Below are positions 9,672 through 19,674 of a DNA stretch of 33,393 nt, in pieces. Made by a program: the position numbers and the translations under genes. The stretch is taken from positions 1 through 33,393 of the forward strand of contig JAEWGI010000004.1 in NCBI GenBank assembly GCA_023388355.1, in the 5' to 3' direction. How positions within the stretch are numbered: the stretch's first letter is position 1; each line of letters starts with the position of its first letter. Source of the DNA: Pseudomonadota bacterium. Its GTDB lineage: Bacteria; Pseudomonadota; Gammaproteobacteria; Xanthomonadales; Xanthomonadaceae. The notes below the pieces were generated by a model. That model was not told where the DNA came from. It searched no databases and saw only the letters and a list, made by a program, of their open reading frames with translations.

Positions 9672-10939
9672 TTGTCGTGTACTCCTTCGTAGATGCTGGA
9701 GACGCGCTGCTTGAGGTTGTTGCGCAGCGGCATGCGCAGGCCGTCGATCACCGCGATCACCGCGGTGCCGAGCGCGTCGTCGCGATGCGGCAGGTGCGCC
9801 TCGCTGACCGGGACGCGCAGGTGCGCGGCCTCGTAGAGTTCCGCCAGGCTGACCTCGTCGAGGTCGCGGGCCAGCAGCCATTCCCCGGTTTCGGCCCGGG
9901 TCAGCACCTTGATCTCGTCCATCTGGCACAGCAGCTGCTGGACCAGCGCATCGGTGAGGATCGGCTCCAGCCGCTGGATGTCTTCGCTGTGCAGGCCCCG
10001 GCCCTCGCGCCGCGCCTGGTGGAAGCGCCCCAGCATGCGCAGCAGGCCGTAGACCTCGTAGCCGTGCGGCAGGCGCAGCGCCGCGGGCTGGTAGCGGAAC
10101 GCCGACATCGACGAAGCCAGCGAGGCGCCGAACAGGATCGCGGTCCAGCCCAGGTAGACCCAGATCAGGAAGATCGGCACGAAGGCGAGCGGGCCGTAGA
10201 TCTTCTGGTAGGCGCCAAAGCTGCCCAGGTACAGCCCGATCAGCCACTTCACGCACTCGAACAGGACCACCGCCAGCGCCGCCCCGGCCAGCGCATGCCG
10301 CCATTTCACCGTGCGGTGCGGGACGACCTTGAACACCGCGGCGAAGGCCAGCATCTCGATCAGCATCGGCGCACCGCGCAGCATGATCGCCTCCAGCCAG
10401 CGGCCCGGTCCGGTCTCGAAGATCGCCAGCGCGAAGAAGCGCGTGGACAGCGCCAAGCTGGTGGCGGCCACCAGCGCGCCCAGCGTCAGCACCGTCCAGT
10501 AGACGAGGAAGCGGCCGAATTTCGGGCGCGCGGTGGGTACCCGCCAGATGCGGTTGAAGGTGGCTTCGACCCCGACCAGGGTGATCAGCAGCGAGACCAC
10601 CAGCGCGATCACGCCGGCGGTGGTGAGCTCGCGCGTGTTGGCCGAGAAGTCACGCAGGTAGCCCTGCACCGCCGCCGCCGCGCGCGGCACGAAGTGGGCG
10701 AAGATGTAATCGCTGAGGCGCTCGCTCCAGACATCGAACACCGGGAACGCGGAGAGCACGCCGAACACCACCATCGACAGCGGCACCAGCGCGAACACCG
10801 TGGTGAACGACAGCGCGCCGGCCGCCTCGAACAGGCGGTCGCCCAGGAAGCGCTTGAGCACGAAACGCCCGAAGCTGCCCGCCCGCGCGCGGTCGCGCAG
10901 GCGTTCGCTCCATCGGTTCAGGGAATCCAGGGGCTCCAT
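9668..10939 (-). CDS. YihY/BrkB family inner-membrane protein
   Basis: A 423-aa integral membrane protein of the YihY (UPF0761, formerly misnamed RNase BN) family. The first 290 residues hold about six hydrophobic segments, with the family blocks AAGALSFTTVFALVPLSMVV, LITLVGVEATFNRIWRV, PHRTVKWRHALAGA and YQKIYGPLAFVPIFLIWVYL. A soluble C-terminal extension of about 130 residues follows (VYGLLRMLGRF to the end), which E. coli YihY (290 aa) lacks; long forms are usual in Xanthomonas relatives. It contains an LTRAETGEWLLARD stretch like a winged-helix domain. Molecular function is unknown; transport or envelope roles have been suggested for the family. The start ATG at 10937-10939 heads an operon with TlpA and acyP. 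Confidence 0.9.
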   Translation of the reverse strand: MEPLDSLNRWSERLRDRARAGSFGRFVLKRFLGDRLFEAAGALSFTTVFALVPLSMVVFGVLSAFPVFDVWSERLSDYIFAHFVPRAAAAVQGYLRDFSANTRELTTAGVIALVVSLLITLVGVEATFNRIWRVPTARPKFGRFLVYWTVLTLGALVAATSLALSTRFFALAIFETGPGRWLEAIMLRGAPMLIEMLAFAAVFKVVPHRTVKWRHALAGAALAVVLFECVKWLIGLYLGSFGAYQKIYGPLAFVPIFLIWVYLGWTAILFGASLASSMSAFRYQPAALRLPHGYEVYGLLRMLGRFHQARREGRGLHSEDIQRLEPILTDALVQQLLCQMDEIKVLTRAETGEWLLARDLDEVSLAELYEAAHLRVPVSEAHLPHRDDALGTAVIAVIDGLRMPLRNNLKQRVSSIYEGVHDK

Positions 10940-11017
10940 CCCGCCGAAGCCTAACCGATGGCCCCGGGCTGCGGCTGCATGCCCTATCCTGCGTGCCCAC
11001 CCGCACGCAACCACGCC

Positions 11018-11611
11018 ATGCCCGAGATCCTCGTCCTCTACTACAGCCGCGGCGGCTCGGTAGCGCGGCTTGCCAGGCAGATCGCGCGCGGCGTCGCCAG
11101 CGTGGAGGGGATGCAAGCACGGCTGCGCACGGTGCCGCCGGTGGCACCGGTGACCGAGGTCGCGGCGCCGCCGGAGCCCGAGGACGGTGCGCCCTACGTC
11201 GTTCGCCAGGACCTGGCCGAGTGCGCCGGGCTCCTGCTCGGCAGCCCGACCCGGTTCGGCAACATGGCCGCGCCGGTGAAGCACTTCCTCGACACCCTTG
11301 GCGCCGAATGGGCGAGCGGCACCCTGGTCGACAAGCCGGCGGCGGTGTTCACCTCCACCGCGACGATGCACGGGGGGCAGGAGTCGACCCTGCTGACGAT
11401 GCTGGTGCCGCTGCTGCACCACGGCTGCGTGCTGGCAGGCATCCCGTTCACCGAGGCCGCGCTGAGCACCACCCGCAGCGGTGGTACCCCGTATGGGGCC
11501 AGCCACGTCGCCGGCGCGCAGGACGATCCCGAGCCGACCGCGGAGGAGGCCGTGCTCGCGCGCGCGCTTGGCCGTCGCGTTGCGCTGCTGGCACAGCGGC
11601 TGCAGCCATGA
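11018..11611 (+). CDS. wrbA: WrbA-type NAD(P)H:quinone oxidoreductase
   Basis: A 197-aa flavodoxin-like FMN enzyme that reduces quinones with NAD(P)H by two electrons and so avoids semiquinone radicals. Visible are the FMN phosphate loop LYYSRGGSVARLA (8-20), the GSPTRFGNMAAPVKHFLD block and FTSTATMHGGQESTLL, all diagnostic of WrbA rather than true flavodoxins. The start ATG at 11018 has a TATCCT hexamer at 10985-10990 as a candidate -10. The stop overlaps the DUF2069 start (ATGA, 11608-11611), the first of two such couplings in this plus-strand string. Confidence 0.94.
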   Translation: MPEILVLYYSRGGSVARLARQIARGVASVEGMQARLRTVPPVAPVTEVAAPPEPEDGAPYVVRQDLAECAGLLLGSPTRFGNMAAPVKHFLDTLGAEWASGTLVDKPAAVFTSTATMHGGQESTLLTMLVPLLHHGCVLAGIPFTEAALSTTRSGGTPYGASHVAGAQDDPEPTAEEAVLARALGRRVALLAQRLQP

Positions 11612-11943
11612 GCCCGGCCCGCTACCTGGCGCTGGCGCTGCTGGCGACCGCGGCGCTGTACGTGGGCTGGTTTGCCCGCGACACCCATGCACTTGCCGGC
11701 CTGCTGGTGTTCGCCGCGCCGCCGGCGCTGCTGGCGCTCGCCACCTGGCGCCGCTGGCACCGCGCCGGGTTCACCGCCGCCGTGCTGGCGCTGCTGTGGT
11801 TCAGCCACGGCGTCATGCTGCTGTGGTCGGAGCCCGCGCTGCGGGCGTGGGCCGCGGCGGAAACTTTGCTGGCGCTGGTGGTGATCCACGCGGCCTGCCT
11901 GCCCGGCATCCGCGCACGCCGGGAGCGCAAGGCGCAGGCATGA
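11608..11943 (+). CDS. DUF2069 membrane protein
   Basis: A 111-aa hydrophobic protein of the DUF2069 family, of unknown function and commonly found next to wrbA in gammaproteobacteria. About four membrane segments can be seen: YLALALLATAALYVGWF, LAGLLVFAAPPALLALA, AGFTAAVLALLWFSHGVMLL and TLLALVVIHAACLPG, with a basic tail RARRERKAQA. It overlaps wrbA upstream and the TPR-sulfotransferase downstream by 4 bases each (ATGA), so all three are probably translated from one mRNA. A redox-linked membrane role is suggested only by the wrbA pairing. Confidence 0.85.
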   Translation: MSPARYLALALLATAALYVGWFARDTHALAGLLVFAAPPALLALATWRRWHRAGFTAAVLALLWFSHGVMLLWSEPALRAWAAAETLLALVVIHAACLPGIRARRERKAQA

Positions 11944-13517
11944 GCGGCGATCCCCGCGTGGCCGGCCTTCCGCCGGCGGCGATCGCGCGGCTGCAGGCCG
12001 GCGCCCGCGCGCTGCGCGACGGCAACCCCGCGCACGCAGAACGCGAGTTCGCAGGGGTCGTGCGCAGCGCGCCGACGCATCCCGAACCCCTGCGCTATCT
12101 GGCGCTGCTGCAGTTGCACACCCGTCGCGCGCCGCTCGCGGTCGCCAGCCTGCGCCAGGCGATCGCGCTGGCGCCGCACGACGGCCTGCTGCATTCGGAC
12201 CTGGGCAACGCGCTGGCGGCGAGCGGCGACGCCGAAGCCGCGCTCGCCAGCTGGCGAGAGGCCTGTCGCCTCGACCCCCGGCAACCGACCGCCTGGTTCA
12301 ACCTGGGCCGCAACCTGCAGTTGCGTGGCGAGACCGTCGCGGCGATCGAGGCGCTGGAGCAGGCCAGCGCGATCTCCCCGGACCTGATACCGGCGCTGGT
12401 GCTGCTGGGCGATGCGCTGGTGCACGCAGGCCGGCTGGACGAGGCCGCGTCCCGCTATCGGGCGGCGCTGGCGCTGGCCCCGGCCTGCGGCGATGCCTGG
12501 CGGGGGCTTTCCAACATCAAGACCCGCGCGCTGGATGGCGCCGACGGTGACCGGCTTGCGCGCCAGTTGCAGCGCGGCGACGTGGCGCCCAGCGACCGCG
12601 TCGCCATGGGCCATGCCCTCGGCAAGCTGGAAGAGGATCGCGGGCAGCCCGAGGCGGCGTATGCGGCATTCGAGGCCGCCAACGCACTGCAGCAGCGGCT
12701 CACGCCATGGAGCCGGCGGGCGTTCGAGGACTACGTCGCGCAGGCGTTGCAACTGACCGCGGCCCTGCCTGCACCGCTCGATCCCGGCCTGGGGGCCGAG
12801 GTGGTGTTCATCGTCGGCCAGCCGCGCTCGGGATCGACCCTGGTCGAGCAGATCCTGTCCGCGCACCCGGACGTGGAGGGAGCCGGCGAACTGCCGGACT
12901 TGGCCATCGTCATCCAGCAGGAATCCGTGCGCCGCGGCGTACCCTACCCGCGCTGGATCCCGGACGCGTCCGCCGACGACTGGGCTCGGCTGGGCCGCGA
13001 CTACCTGGCGCGCACCGCACGCTGGCGCCAGCGCAAGCCGCGCAGCGCGGACAAGATGCCGGACAACTGGAAGCATGCCGGCATCCTGCGCGCGATGCTG
13101 CCCGGCGCCACCGTCATCGAAACCCGGCGTGAGCCGCTGGAAACCGCTTGGTCCAGCTTCAAGCAGCAGTTCTACAGCCAGCCGCATTTCGCCAACAGCT
13201 TCGAGGGCATCGCCGCCCACATCGCCGGCGGCATCCGCGCGATGGACGCCTGGCGCAGCCGCGACCGGGCGAGAATCCACCTGCACCAGCACGAGGACCT
13301 GCTGGCGGATCCGCAGCGGCGCATCCACGCCCTGCTCGATGCCTGCGGCCTGTCCTTCCATCCGGCCTGCCTGGCACCGCACGCGGTCGACCGCAGCGTG
13401 CGCACCGCCAGCGCGGCGCAGGTGCGGCAGCCGATGGCGCGACGCGATTCACCGCTGGCCGCCTATGCTGCGCTGCTCGACCCGTTGCGCGTCGCCCTGG
13501 CCCGCCACGGCCTGTGA
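11940..13517 (+). CDS. TPR-sulfotransferase fusion protein
   Basis: A 525-aa protein in two parts. Residues 10-270 are TPR-like repeats (for example LGNALAASGDAEAALASWREA and LGDALVHAGRLDEAASRYRAA). Residues 285-525 are a PAPS-dependent sulfotransferase domain. The 5'-phosphosulfate loop is IVGQPRSGSTLVEQIL, with GQPRSGST at 293-300, and the 3'-phosphate-binding region is VIETRREPLETAWSSFKQQF. The family moves sulfate from PAPS to protein or carbohydrate hydroxyls; some members resemble tyrosylprotein sulfotransferases, and the TPR part may present the acceptor. The substrate is unknown. No signal peptide is seen, so it is probably cytosolic. Coupled to the DUF2069 gene by ATGA. Confidence 0.88.
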   Translation: MSGDPRVAGLPPAAIARLQAGARALRDGNPAHAEREFAGVVRSAPTHPEPLRYLALLQLHTRRAPLAVASLRQAIALAPHDGLLHSDLGNALAASGDAEAALASWREACRLDPRQPTAWFNLGRNLQLRGETVAAIEALEQASAISPDLIPALVLLGDALVHAGRLDEAASRYRAALALAPACGDAWRGLSNIKTRALDGADGDRLARQLQRGDVAPSDRVAMGHALGKLEEDRGQPEAAYAAFEAANALQQRLTPWSRRAFEDYVAQALQLTAALPAPLDPGLGAEVVFIVGQPRSGSTLVEQILSAHPDVEGAGELPDLAIVIQQESVRRGVPYPRWIPDASADDWARLGRDYLARTARWRQRKPRSADKMPDNWKHAGILRAMLPGATVIETRREPLETAWSSFKQQFYSQPHFANSFEGIAAHIAGGIRAMDAWRSRDRARIHLHQHEDLLADPQRRIHALLDACGLSFHPACLAPHAVDRSVRTASAAQVRQPMARRDSPLAAYAALLDPLRVALARHGL

Positions 13518-13558
13518 GCAGGGCTGCGTCCGCGGCGGCTTTGGCGGACAATGGCGGC

Positions 13559-14044
13559 ATGGACAACCTGCTCATCGTCACCACCGGCGGCACCATCGAC
13601 AAGGTCTACTTCGACGCCAAGTCGGACTACCAAGTCGGCGATCCGCAGATCGGGCGCATCCTCGACGAGCTGGGCGTGGCCTTCCGCTTCCACGTCATCC
13701 CGCTGCTGCGCAAGGATTCGCTGTTCCTCGACGATGCCGACCGCCAGTTGCTGCGCGCCACCATCGCCGCGCAGAAGGAGCCCCACGTGCTGGTCACCCA
13801 CGGCACCGACAGCATGGTCGAGACCGCGCGGGTGCTGGCCGACCTCCCCGGCAAGACGATCGTCCTCACCGGCGCGCTCAATCCCGCGCGGTTCGAGGGT
13901 TCCGACGCCGAGTTCAACATCGGTTGCGCGGTGGGCGCGGTGCAGTCGCTGCCGGCCGGCGTCTACATCGCGATGAACGGCCGCCTCTGGGATCCGGCGC
14001 ACGTGCGCAAGAACGTCGACGCCAACCGCTTCGAGCCGCTCTGA
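13559..14044 (+). CDS. short asparaginase-like protein (N-terminal domain only)
   Basis: A 161-aa protein matching the N-terminal domain of L-asparaginases. It has the nucleophile loop VTTGGTIDKVYFD (8-20) and the second active-site motif VTHGTDSMVETA, carrying the Thr-Asp of the catalytic set, followed by KTIVLTGALNPARF. True type I/II enzymes are about 330 aa with a second domain that completes the active site across a dimer; that domain is absent and no decayed remnant follows. Similar single-domain proteins are annotated across Lysobacteraceae as asparaginases, but activity is uncertain. The ATG at 13559 lies 6 nt after a GACAAT hexamer, with no clear ribosome site. A bidirectional terminator follows. 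Confidence 0.85.
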   Translation: MDNLLIVTTGGTIDKVYFDAKSDYQVGDPQIGRILDELGVAFRFHVIPLLRKDSLFLDDADRQLLRATIAAQKEPHVLVTHGTDSMVETARVLADLPGKTIVLTGALNPARFEGSDAEFNIGCAVGAVQSLPAGVYIAMNGRLWDPAHVRKNVDANRFEPL

Positions 14045-14075
14045 TACGGCGGCGCGCCAAGGGCACCACAAAGGA

Positions 14076-14101
14076 AAAACCCCGGCCGGAGCCGGGGTTT
14101 T
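14076..14101. terminator. bidirectional intrinsic terminator
   Basis: A perfect 11-bp stem, AAAACCCCGGC (14076-14086) and GCCGGGGTTTT (14091-14101), with loop CGGA. The A-tract on one side and T-tract on the other make it a classic terminator in both directions. It sits 31 bp after the asparaginase stop and 24 bp before the M4 protease stop, so it serves both convergent genes. Confidence 0.92.
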
Positions 14102-14125
14102 CCATGGCCGCGGGTGACCGCGTCC

Positions 14126-16477
<2,352 letters not shown>

Positions 16478-16701
16478 CTAGGTCCACGTTCGGATCACGC
16501 CGGGGCGCCGCGGGAAGCTGAACCAATCCCGAAGCGGCACCGACGATGGGTGCGCAGATTCGCCGGCGTCAAGCGGCCGCCTGAACGGGACAGGCCCAAG
16601 GCGCGACGATCGCGTGCATCGCTAGCATTCATGCGGGCTGCAGCGTGTCGCGCCGCAGCAAGAACCGGCTGGGCGAGGGCTTACAGACTGCGTAATTTGT
16701 G

Positions 16702-16724
16702 CATCGCAAAAGGAATTTGCGATG
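16702..16724. promoter_or_regulatory. candidate operator: perfect 9-bp inverted repeat
   Basis: CATCGCAAA and TTTGCGATG, separated by AGGAA, form a perfect dyad in a locally AT-rich patch between sufT and the protease. The centre-to-centre spacing is that of a dimeric regulator site. It does not match the TGTGA-N6-TCACA consensus of Clp/CRP. It could instead be a stem ending sufT transcription, but no T-run follows on that strand. Confidence 0.4.
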
Positions 16725-16775
16725 ACGCGTCGTGACAGCTAGTGACGCAACCGGGCCTGCGGGCGGCCGGAGCGT

Positions 16776-17327
16776 TCACAGCATTCCCGTTTCCAGCTTG
16801 GCCACGTCCGACATCAGGTGGCGGCCCCAGGGCGGGTCGAACACCAGTTCCACGTCGGCCTCGGCGACGGTCGGGATCATCTCCAGCTTGTCGCGCACGT
16901 CGCTCACCAGCACCTCGCCCATGCCGCAGCCGGGCGCGGTCAGGGTCATTTGCACCGCGACCTCGCGCTGGCCGTCCGCGCGGTGGGTCACGTCGGCGGC
17001 GTACACCAGGCCCAAGTCGACGATGTTGACCGGGATCTCGGGGTCGAAGCAGGTTCGCAGCTGGCTCCACACCAGCGCCTCGACGTCGTCGTCGGTAGCG
17101 CCCTCGGGCAGCGCGATCGGCTCCGGCGGCTGCTTGCCGATCGCATCGCCGTCCTTCCCCGCGATCCTCATCAGGTTGCCCTCGACGAACACGGTCCAGC
17201 TGCCCCCCAGCGACTGGGTGATGTAGCCGACGGTGCCCGCGGGCAGCTCCACTTCATCGCCCTGCGGGACGAGGACGGCGGCGCAGTCGCGCTCGAATCG
17301 GACGGGTTCGCTGTTGCGGGAATACAT
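16776..17327 (-). CDS. sufT: Fe-S assembly protein SufT
   Basis: A 183-aa accessory factor for iron-sulfur cluster maturation. The first 70 residues are the SufT-specific N-terminal part (ERDCAAVLVPQG, GYITQSLGGSWTVFVEGNL). The rest is a DUF59/MIP18-type domain with DPEIPVNIVDLGLVY (95-109) and the conserved Cys134 in TAPGCGMG. The ATG at 17325-17327 gives MYSRNSEPVRFERD, the expected N-terminus; a 29-residue in-frame extension upstream shows no family character. A TAGAAT hexamer at 17357-17362 on the minus strand is a fair -10 candidate. The other suf genes, with which sufT often clusters, are not seen in this window. Confidence 0.93.
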   Translation of the reverse strand: MYSRNSEPVRFERDCAAVLVPQGDEVELPAGTVGYITQSLGGSWTVFVEGNLMRIAGKDGDAIGKQPPEPIALPEGATDDDVEALVWSQLRTCFDPEIPVNIVDLGLVYAADVTHRADGQREVAVQMTLTAPGCGMGEVLVSDVRDKLEMIPTVAEADVELVFDPPWGRHLMSDVAKLETGML

Positions 17328-17425
17328 GGCGTCAGGGTGGCGTTGCAATTCGTACCATTCTAGTCCGAATCGATCGCGCTTGCCGCCCGTGCGGACCGTG
17401 CAGGCGTCCGGCACGGGCGAGTGGC

Positions 17426-17431
17426 TATGAT
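17426..17431 (+). promoter_or_regulatory. candidate -10 element
   Basis: TATGAT ends 10 nt before the ATG of the small membrane protein at 17442, in otherwise GC-rich DNA. No ribosome site lies between them, so the mRNA may be leaderless or nearly so. No good -35 is seen. Confidence 0.35.
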
Positions 17432-17441
17432 GCGCGGCCGC

Positions 17442-17882
17442 ATGAGCACGCCCATCCCCGCCACCCGCCCGTATGCCCTGCCCCTGCTCGGCCTGGCCGT
17501 GGCCGGGTTCGCCGCGGCGTGGGTGCTGGCCGCGCTCGCGCTGGAGCGCCAGTGCGCGTGGCTGGCGCCGGTGGCGGCGCTGGACATGGTGGTGCTGCTG
17601 CGCTTTGCACGCGTCACCGCCGGCCCGGCGCGCGCGCTGATCGCCGCCGCGGGGACCGCCCTCACCATCCTGCTGGCCAACTACGGCATCGCCGCCGCGG
17701 AAGTGGGCCGCAACATGGGGCTGCTGCCGTGGGCATCCGCGCTCCGGCTGGGTCCGGACTACGCGGCGATCCTGGTCGGGCTGGCCAATGGCCCGGCCGA
17801 ATGGGCCTGGTACGCGCTGGCGCTGGCCGGGGCCGCCTGGGGCGGCCTCAGTGGCCGCCGTCCAGCGCCTTCAGTTCGCTGA
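17442..17882 (+). CDS. small hypothetical inner-membrane protein
   Basis: A 146-aa protein I do not recognise. It is hydrophobic throughout, with about four membrane segments: PYALPLLGLAVAGFAAAWVL, WLAPVAALDMVVLL, ALIAAAGTALTILLANYGI and WAWYALALAGAAWGG, and a short basic tail. The segment AAEVGRNMGLLPWASALRLG between the third and fourth may be a loop or re-entrant helix. No enzymatic motif. I prefer the ATG at 17442 (MSTPIPATRPYAL) over one seven codons earlier, since the earlier one overlaps the promoter-like TATGAT. Its 3' end overlaps the 3' end of pntB on the other strand by 35 bp, an unusual but plausible convergent overlap. Confidence 0.75.
   Translation: MSTPIPATRPYALPLLGLAVAGFAAAWVLAALALERQCAWLAPVAALDMVVLLRFARVTAGPARALIAAAGTALTILLANYGIAAAEVGRNMGLLPWASALRLGPDYAAILVGLANGPAEWAWYALALAGAAWGGLSGRRPAPSVR
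17841..17859 (-). terminator. GC-rich hairpin around the pntB stop codon
   Basis: GGCGGCC (17841-17847) and GGCCGCC (17853-17859) form a perfect 7-bp stem whose 5-nt loop contains the pntB TGA. No T-run follows, so it is at best a weak or Rho-assisted terminator. It also lies within the convergent membrane-protein gene. Confidence 0.35.
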
Positions 17883-19236
17883 CCAGCGCGTTCGCCATCT
17901 CGCTGCCGTCGCCGTACAGCATGCGGGTGTTGTCGGCGTAGAACAGGGCGTTCTCGATCCCGGCGAAGCCCGTGCCCTTGCCGCGCTTGATCACGATGGT
18001 GTTCTTGGAGTCCACCACGTCCAGGATCGGCATGCCGTAGATCGGGCTGGCCGGATCGGTCTTGGCCACCGGATTGACCACGTCGTTGGCGCCGATCACC
18101 AGCGAGACGTCGGTGTTGGCGAATTCGGGGTTGATGTCGTCCATGTCGGCGATCAGGTCGTAGGGCACGCCCGCTTCGGCCAGCAGCACGTTCATGTGCC
18201 CCGGCATGCGACCGGCGACCGGGTGGATCGCGAACTTGACCTTGACCCCGCGCTCCATCAGGCGCTGGGTCAGTTCCCAGATCTTGTGCTGGGCCTGCGC
18301 CACCGCCAGCCCGTAGCCCGGCACGATCACCACCCGCTCGGCGAACGCCATCATCGCGGCGACGTCGGCGGCCTCGATCGGCTTCATCGCGCCACCGATC
18401 TCCTGCATCGCCGCACCGCCACCACCGAAGTTGGAGAACAGCACGCTGCCGATGCTGCGATTCATCGCCTTGGCCATCAGCCGAGTCAACAGCATGCCGG
18501 CCGCGCCAACCATCATGCCGGCGATCACCAGCGCCTCGTTGCCGAGCACGAAGCCCTCGAACGCCACCGCAAGCCCGGTGAGGGCGTTGTACAGCGAGAT
18601 CACCACCGGCATGTCGGCGCCGCCGATCGGCAGCGTCATCAGTACGCCCAGGGCCAGCGCCAGCACGAAGAAGGCGATGATCCACGGCAGCGCCAGCGTC
18701 TGCAGCGCCATCACCCCGCACGCCACCGCGGCGAGCGCGATGCCCGTGTTGAACCACTGCTGGCCGGGGAAGGTGTAGCGCTTGTCCATGCGCCCGTCGA
18801 GCTTGGCCCAGGCGATCACCGAGCCGGTCAGCGAGACCGCGCCGATCAGCGCCCCGATCGCCGCCAGCGCCAGCGCGAGCCCCCCGTGCGCGTTCTGCCC
18901 GCCCGAGGCCTTGAGCAACTCGACCGCGCCGATCGCGGCGGCCGAACCGCCGCCCATGCCGTTGAACAGCGCGACCATCTGCGGCATGTCGGTGATCGCC
19001 ACCTTCCGGCCCCAGATCCAGTTCAGGCCCACCCCGATCACGATCGCCGCGACCATCAGCGCGATGTTCTGCAAGCCGGGCAGGAAGAAGGTGGCGAGCG
19101 TTGCCAGAACCATGCCCACGCCCGCCCACTGGATCCCGCTGCGCGCGGTCTTCGGGCTTGCCATGCGCTGCAGGCCCAGCAGGAACAGGGTGGCAGCGAT
19201 GAAGTAGCTGAGCTTGACCAGCGCCAGCACGCTCAC
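17848..19236 (-). CDS. pntB: NAD(P) transhydrogenase subunit beta
   Basis: The 462-aa beta subunit of proton-translocating transhydrogenase, which makes NADPH from NADH using the proton gradient. The first 270 residues carry about nine membrane helices, including conserved GLNWIWGRKVAITDMPQMVA and the GGADMPVVISLYNALTGLA proton-channel region. The last 180 form the NADP(H)-binding domain III: VVIVPGYGLAVAQAQHKIWE, HPVAGRMPGHMNVLLAEA, DMDDINPEF and IVIKRGKGTGFAG. The start is GTG at 19234-19236, overlapping pntA2's stop (GTGA). The usual pntA1-pntA2-pntB string is interrupted upstream of pntA2 by a plus-strand cassette. Confidence 0.97.
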   Translation of the reverse strand: MSVLALVKLSYFIAATLFLLGLQRMASPKTARSGIQWAGVGMVLATLATFFLPGLQNIALMVAAIVIGVGLNWIWGRKVAITDMPQMVALFNGMGGGSAAAIGAVELLKASGGQNAHGGLALALAAIGALIGAVSLTGSVIAWAKLDGRMDKRYTFPGQQWFNTGIALAAVACGVMALQTLALPWIIAFFVLALALGVLMTLPIGGADMPVVISLYNALTGLAVAFEGFVLGNEALVIAGMMVGAAGMLLTRLMAKAMNRSIGSVLFSNFGGGGAAMQEIGGAMKPIEAADVAAMMAFAERVVIVPGYGLAVAQAQHKIWELTQRLMERGVKVKFAIHPVAGRMPGHMNVLLAEAGVPYDLIADMDDINPEFANTDVSLVIGANDVVNPVAKTDPASPIYGMPILDVVDSKNTIVIKRGKGTGFAGIENALFYADNTRMLYGDGSEMANALVSELKALDGGH

Positions 19237-19550
19237 TGCGCGTCTCCCGATGGCTTCTTGCTGGACTTGAACATCTCCAGCATACGCTCGGTGACCACGT
19301 AGCCGCCGGCGGCATTGCCGGCGCCCAGCAGCACCGCGATGAAGCCGATCGCCTTCTCCAGCGGGGTGTCGGCATGCCCCAGCACCACCATGGCGCCGAC
19401 CAGCACGATGCCGTGGATGAAGTTCGATCCCGACATCAGCGGGGTATGCAGGATCACCGGCACCCGCGAAATGATCACGTGCCCGGCGATCGCCGCCAGC
19501 ATGAAGATGTACAGCGCCACGAAGCCGTCGCCCACGATGCCCTTCCCCAT
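19233..19550 (-). CDS. pntAB: NAD(P) transhydrogenase subunit alpha, part 2 (membrane)
   Basis: A 105-aa membrane subunit equal to the C-terminal transmembrane part of E. coli PntA; many bacteria split the alpha chain this way. Three or four helices are visible, with the family sequence HVIISRVPVILHTPLMSGSN and IHGIVLVGAMVVLGHADTP. The start ATG at 19548-19550 gives MGKGIVGDGFVALYIFMLAA. A TATGAT hexamer lies at 19563-19568 on this strand, 12 nt upstream, so pntAB and pntB may have their own promoter. That would fit their separation from pntA1, whose gene ends 1.6 kb away at 21120. Confidence 0.94.
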   Translation of the reverse strand: MGKGIVGDGFVALYIFMLAAIAGHVIISRVPVILHTPLMSGSNFIHGIVLVGAMVVLGHADTPLEKAIGFIAVLLGAGNAAGGYVVTERMLEMFKSSKKPSGDAQ

Positions 19551-19674
19551 TGGCCTGTCCGCATCATAACCACAGCGCCGGCGCCGGCCGCCACTGTCAA
19601 CCCGGGCCATCCCCGCGCGTTTGCAGGACTGGTCACCCACGCCGTGCCGACCCCCGGAGCAACACGCCCCTGCC

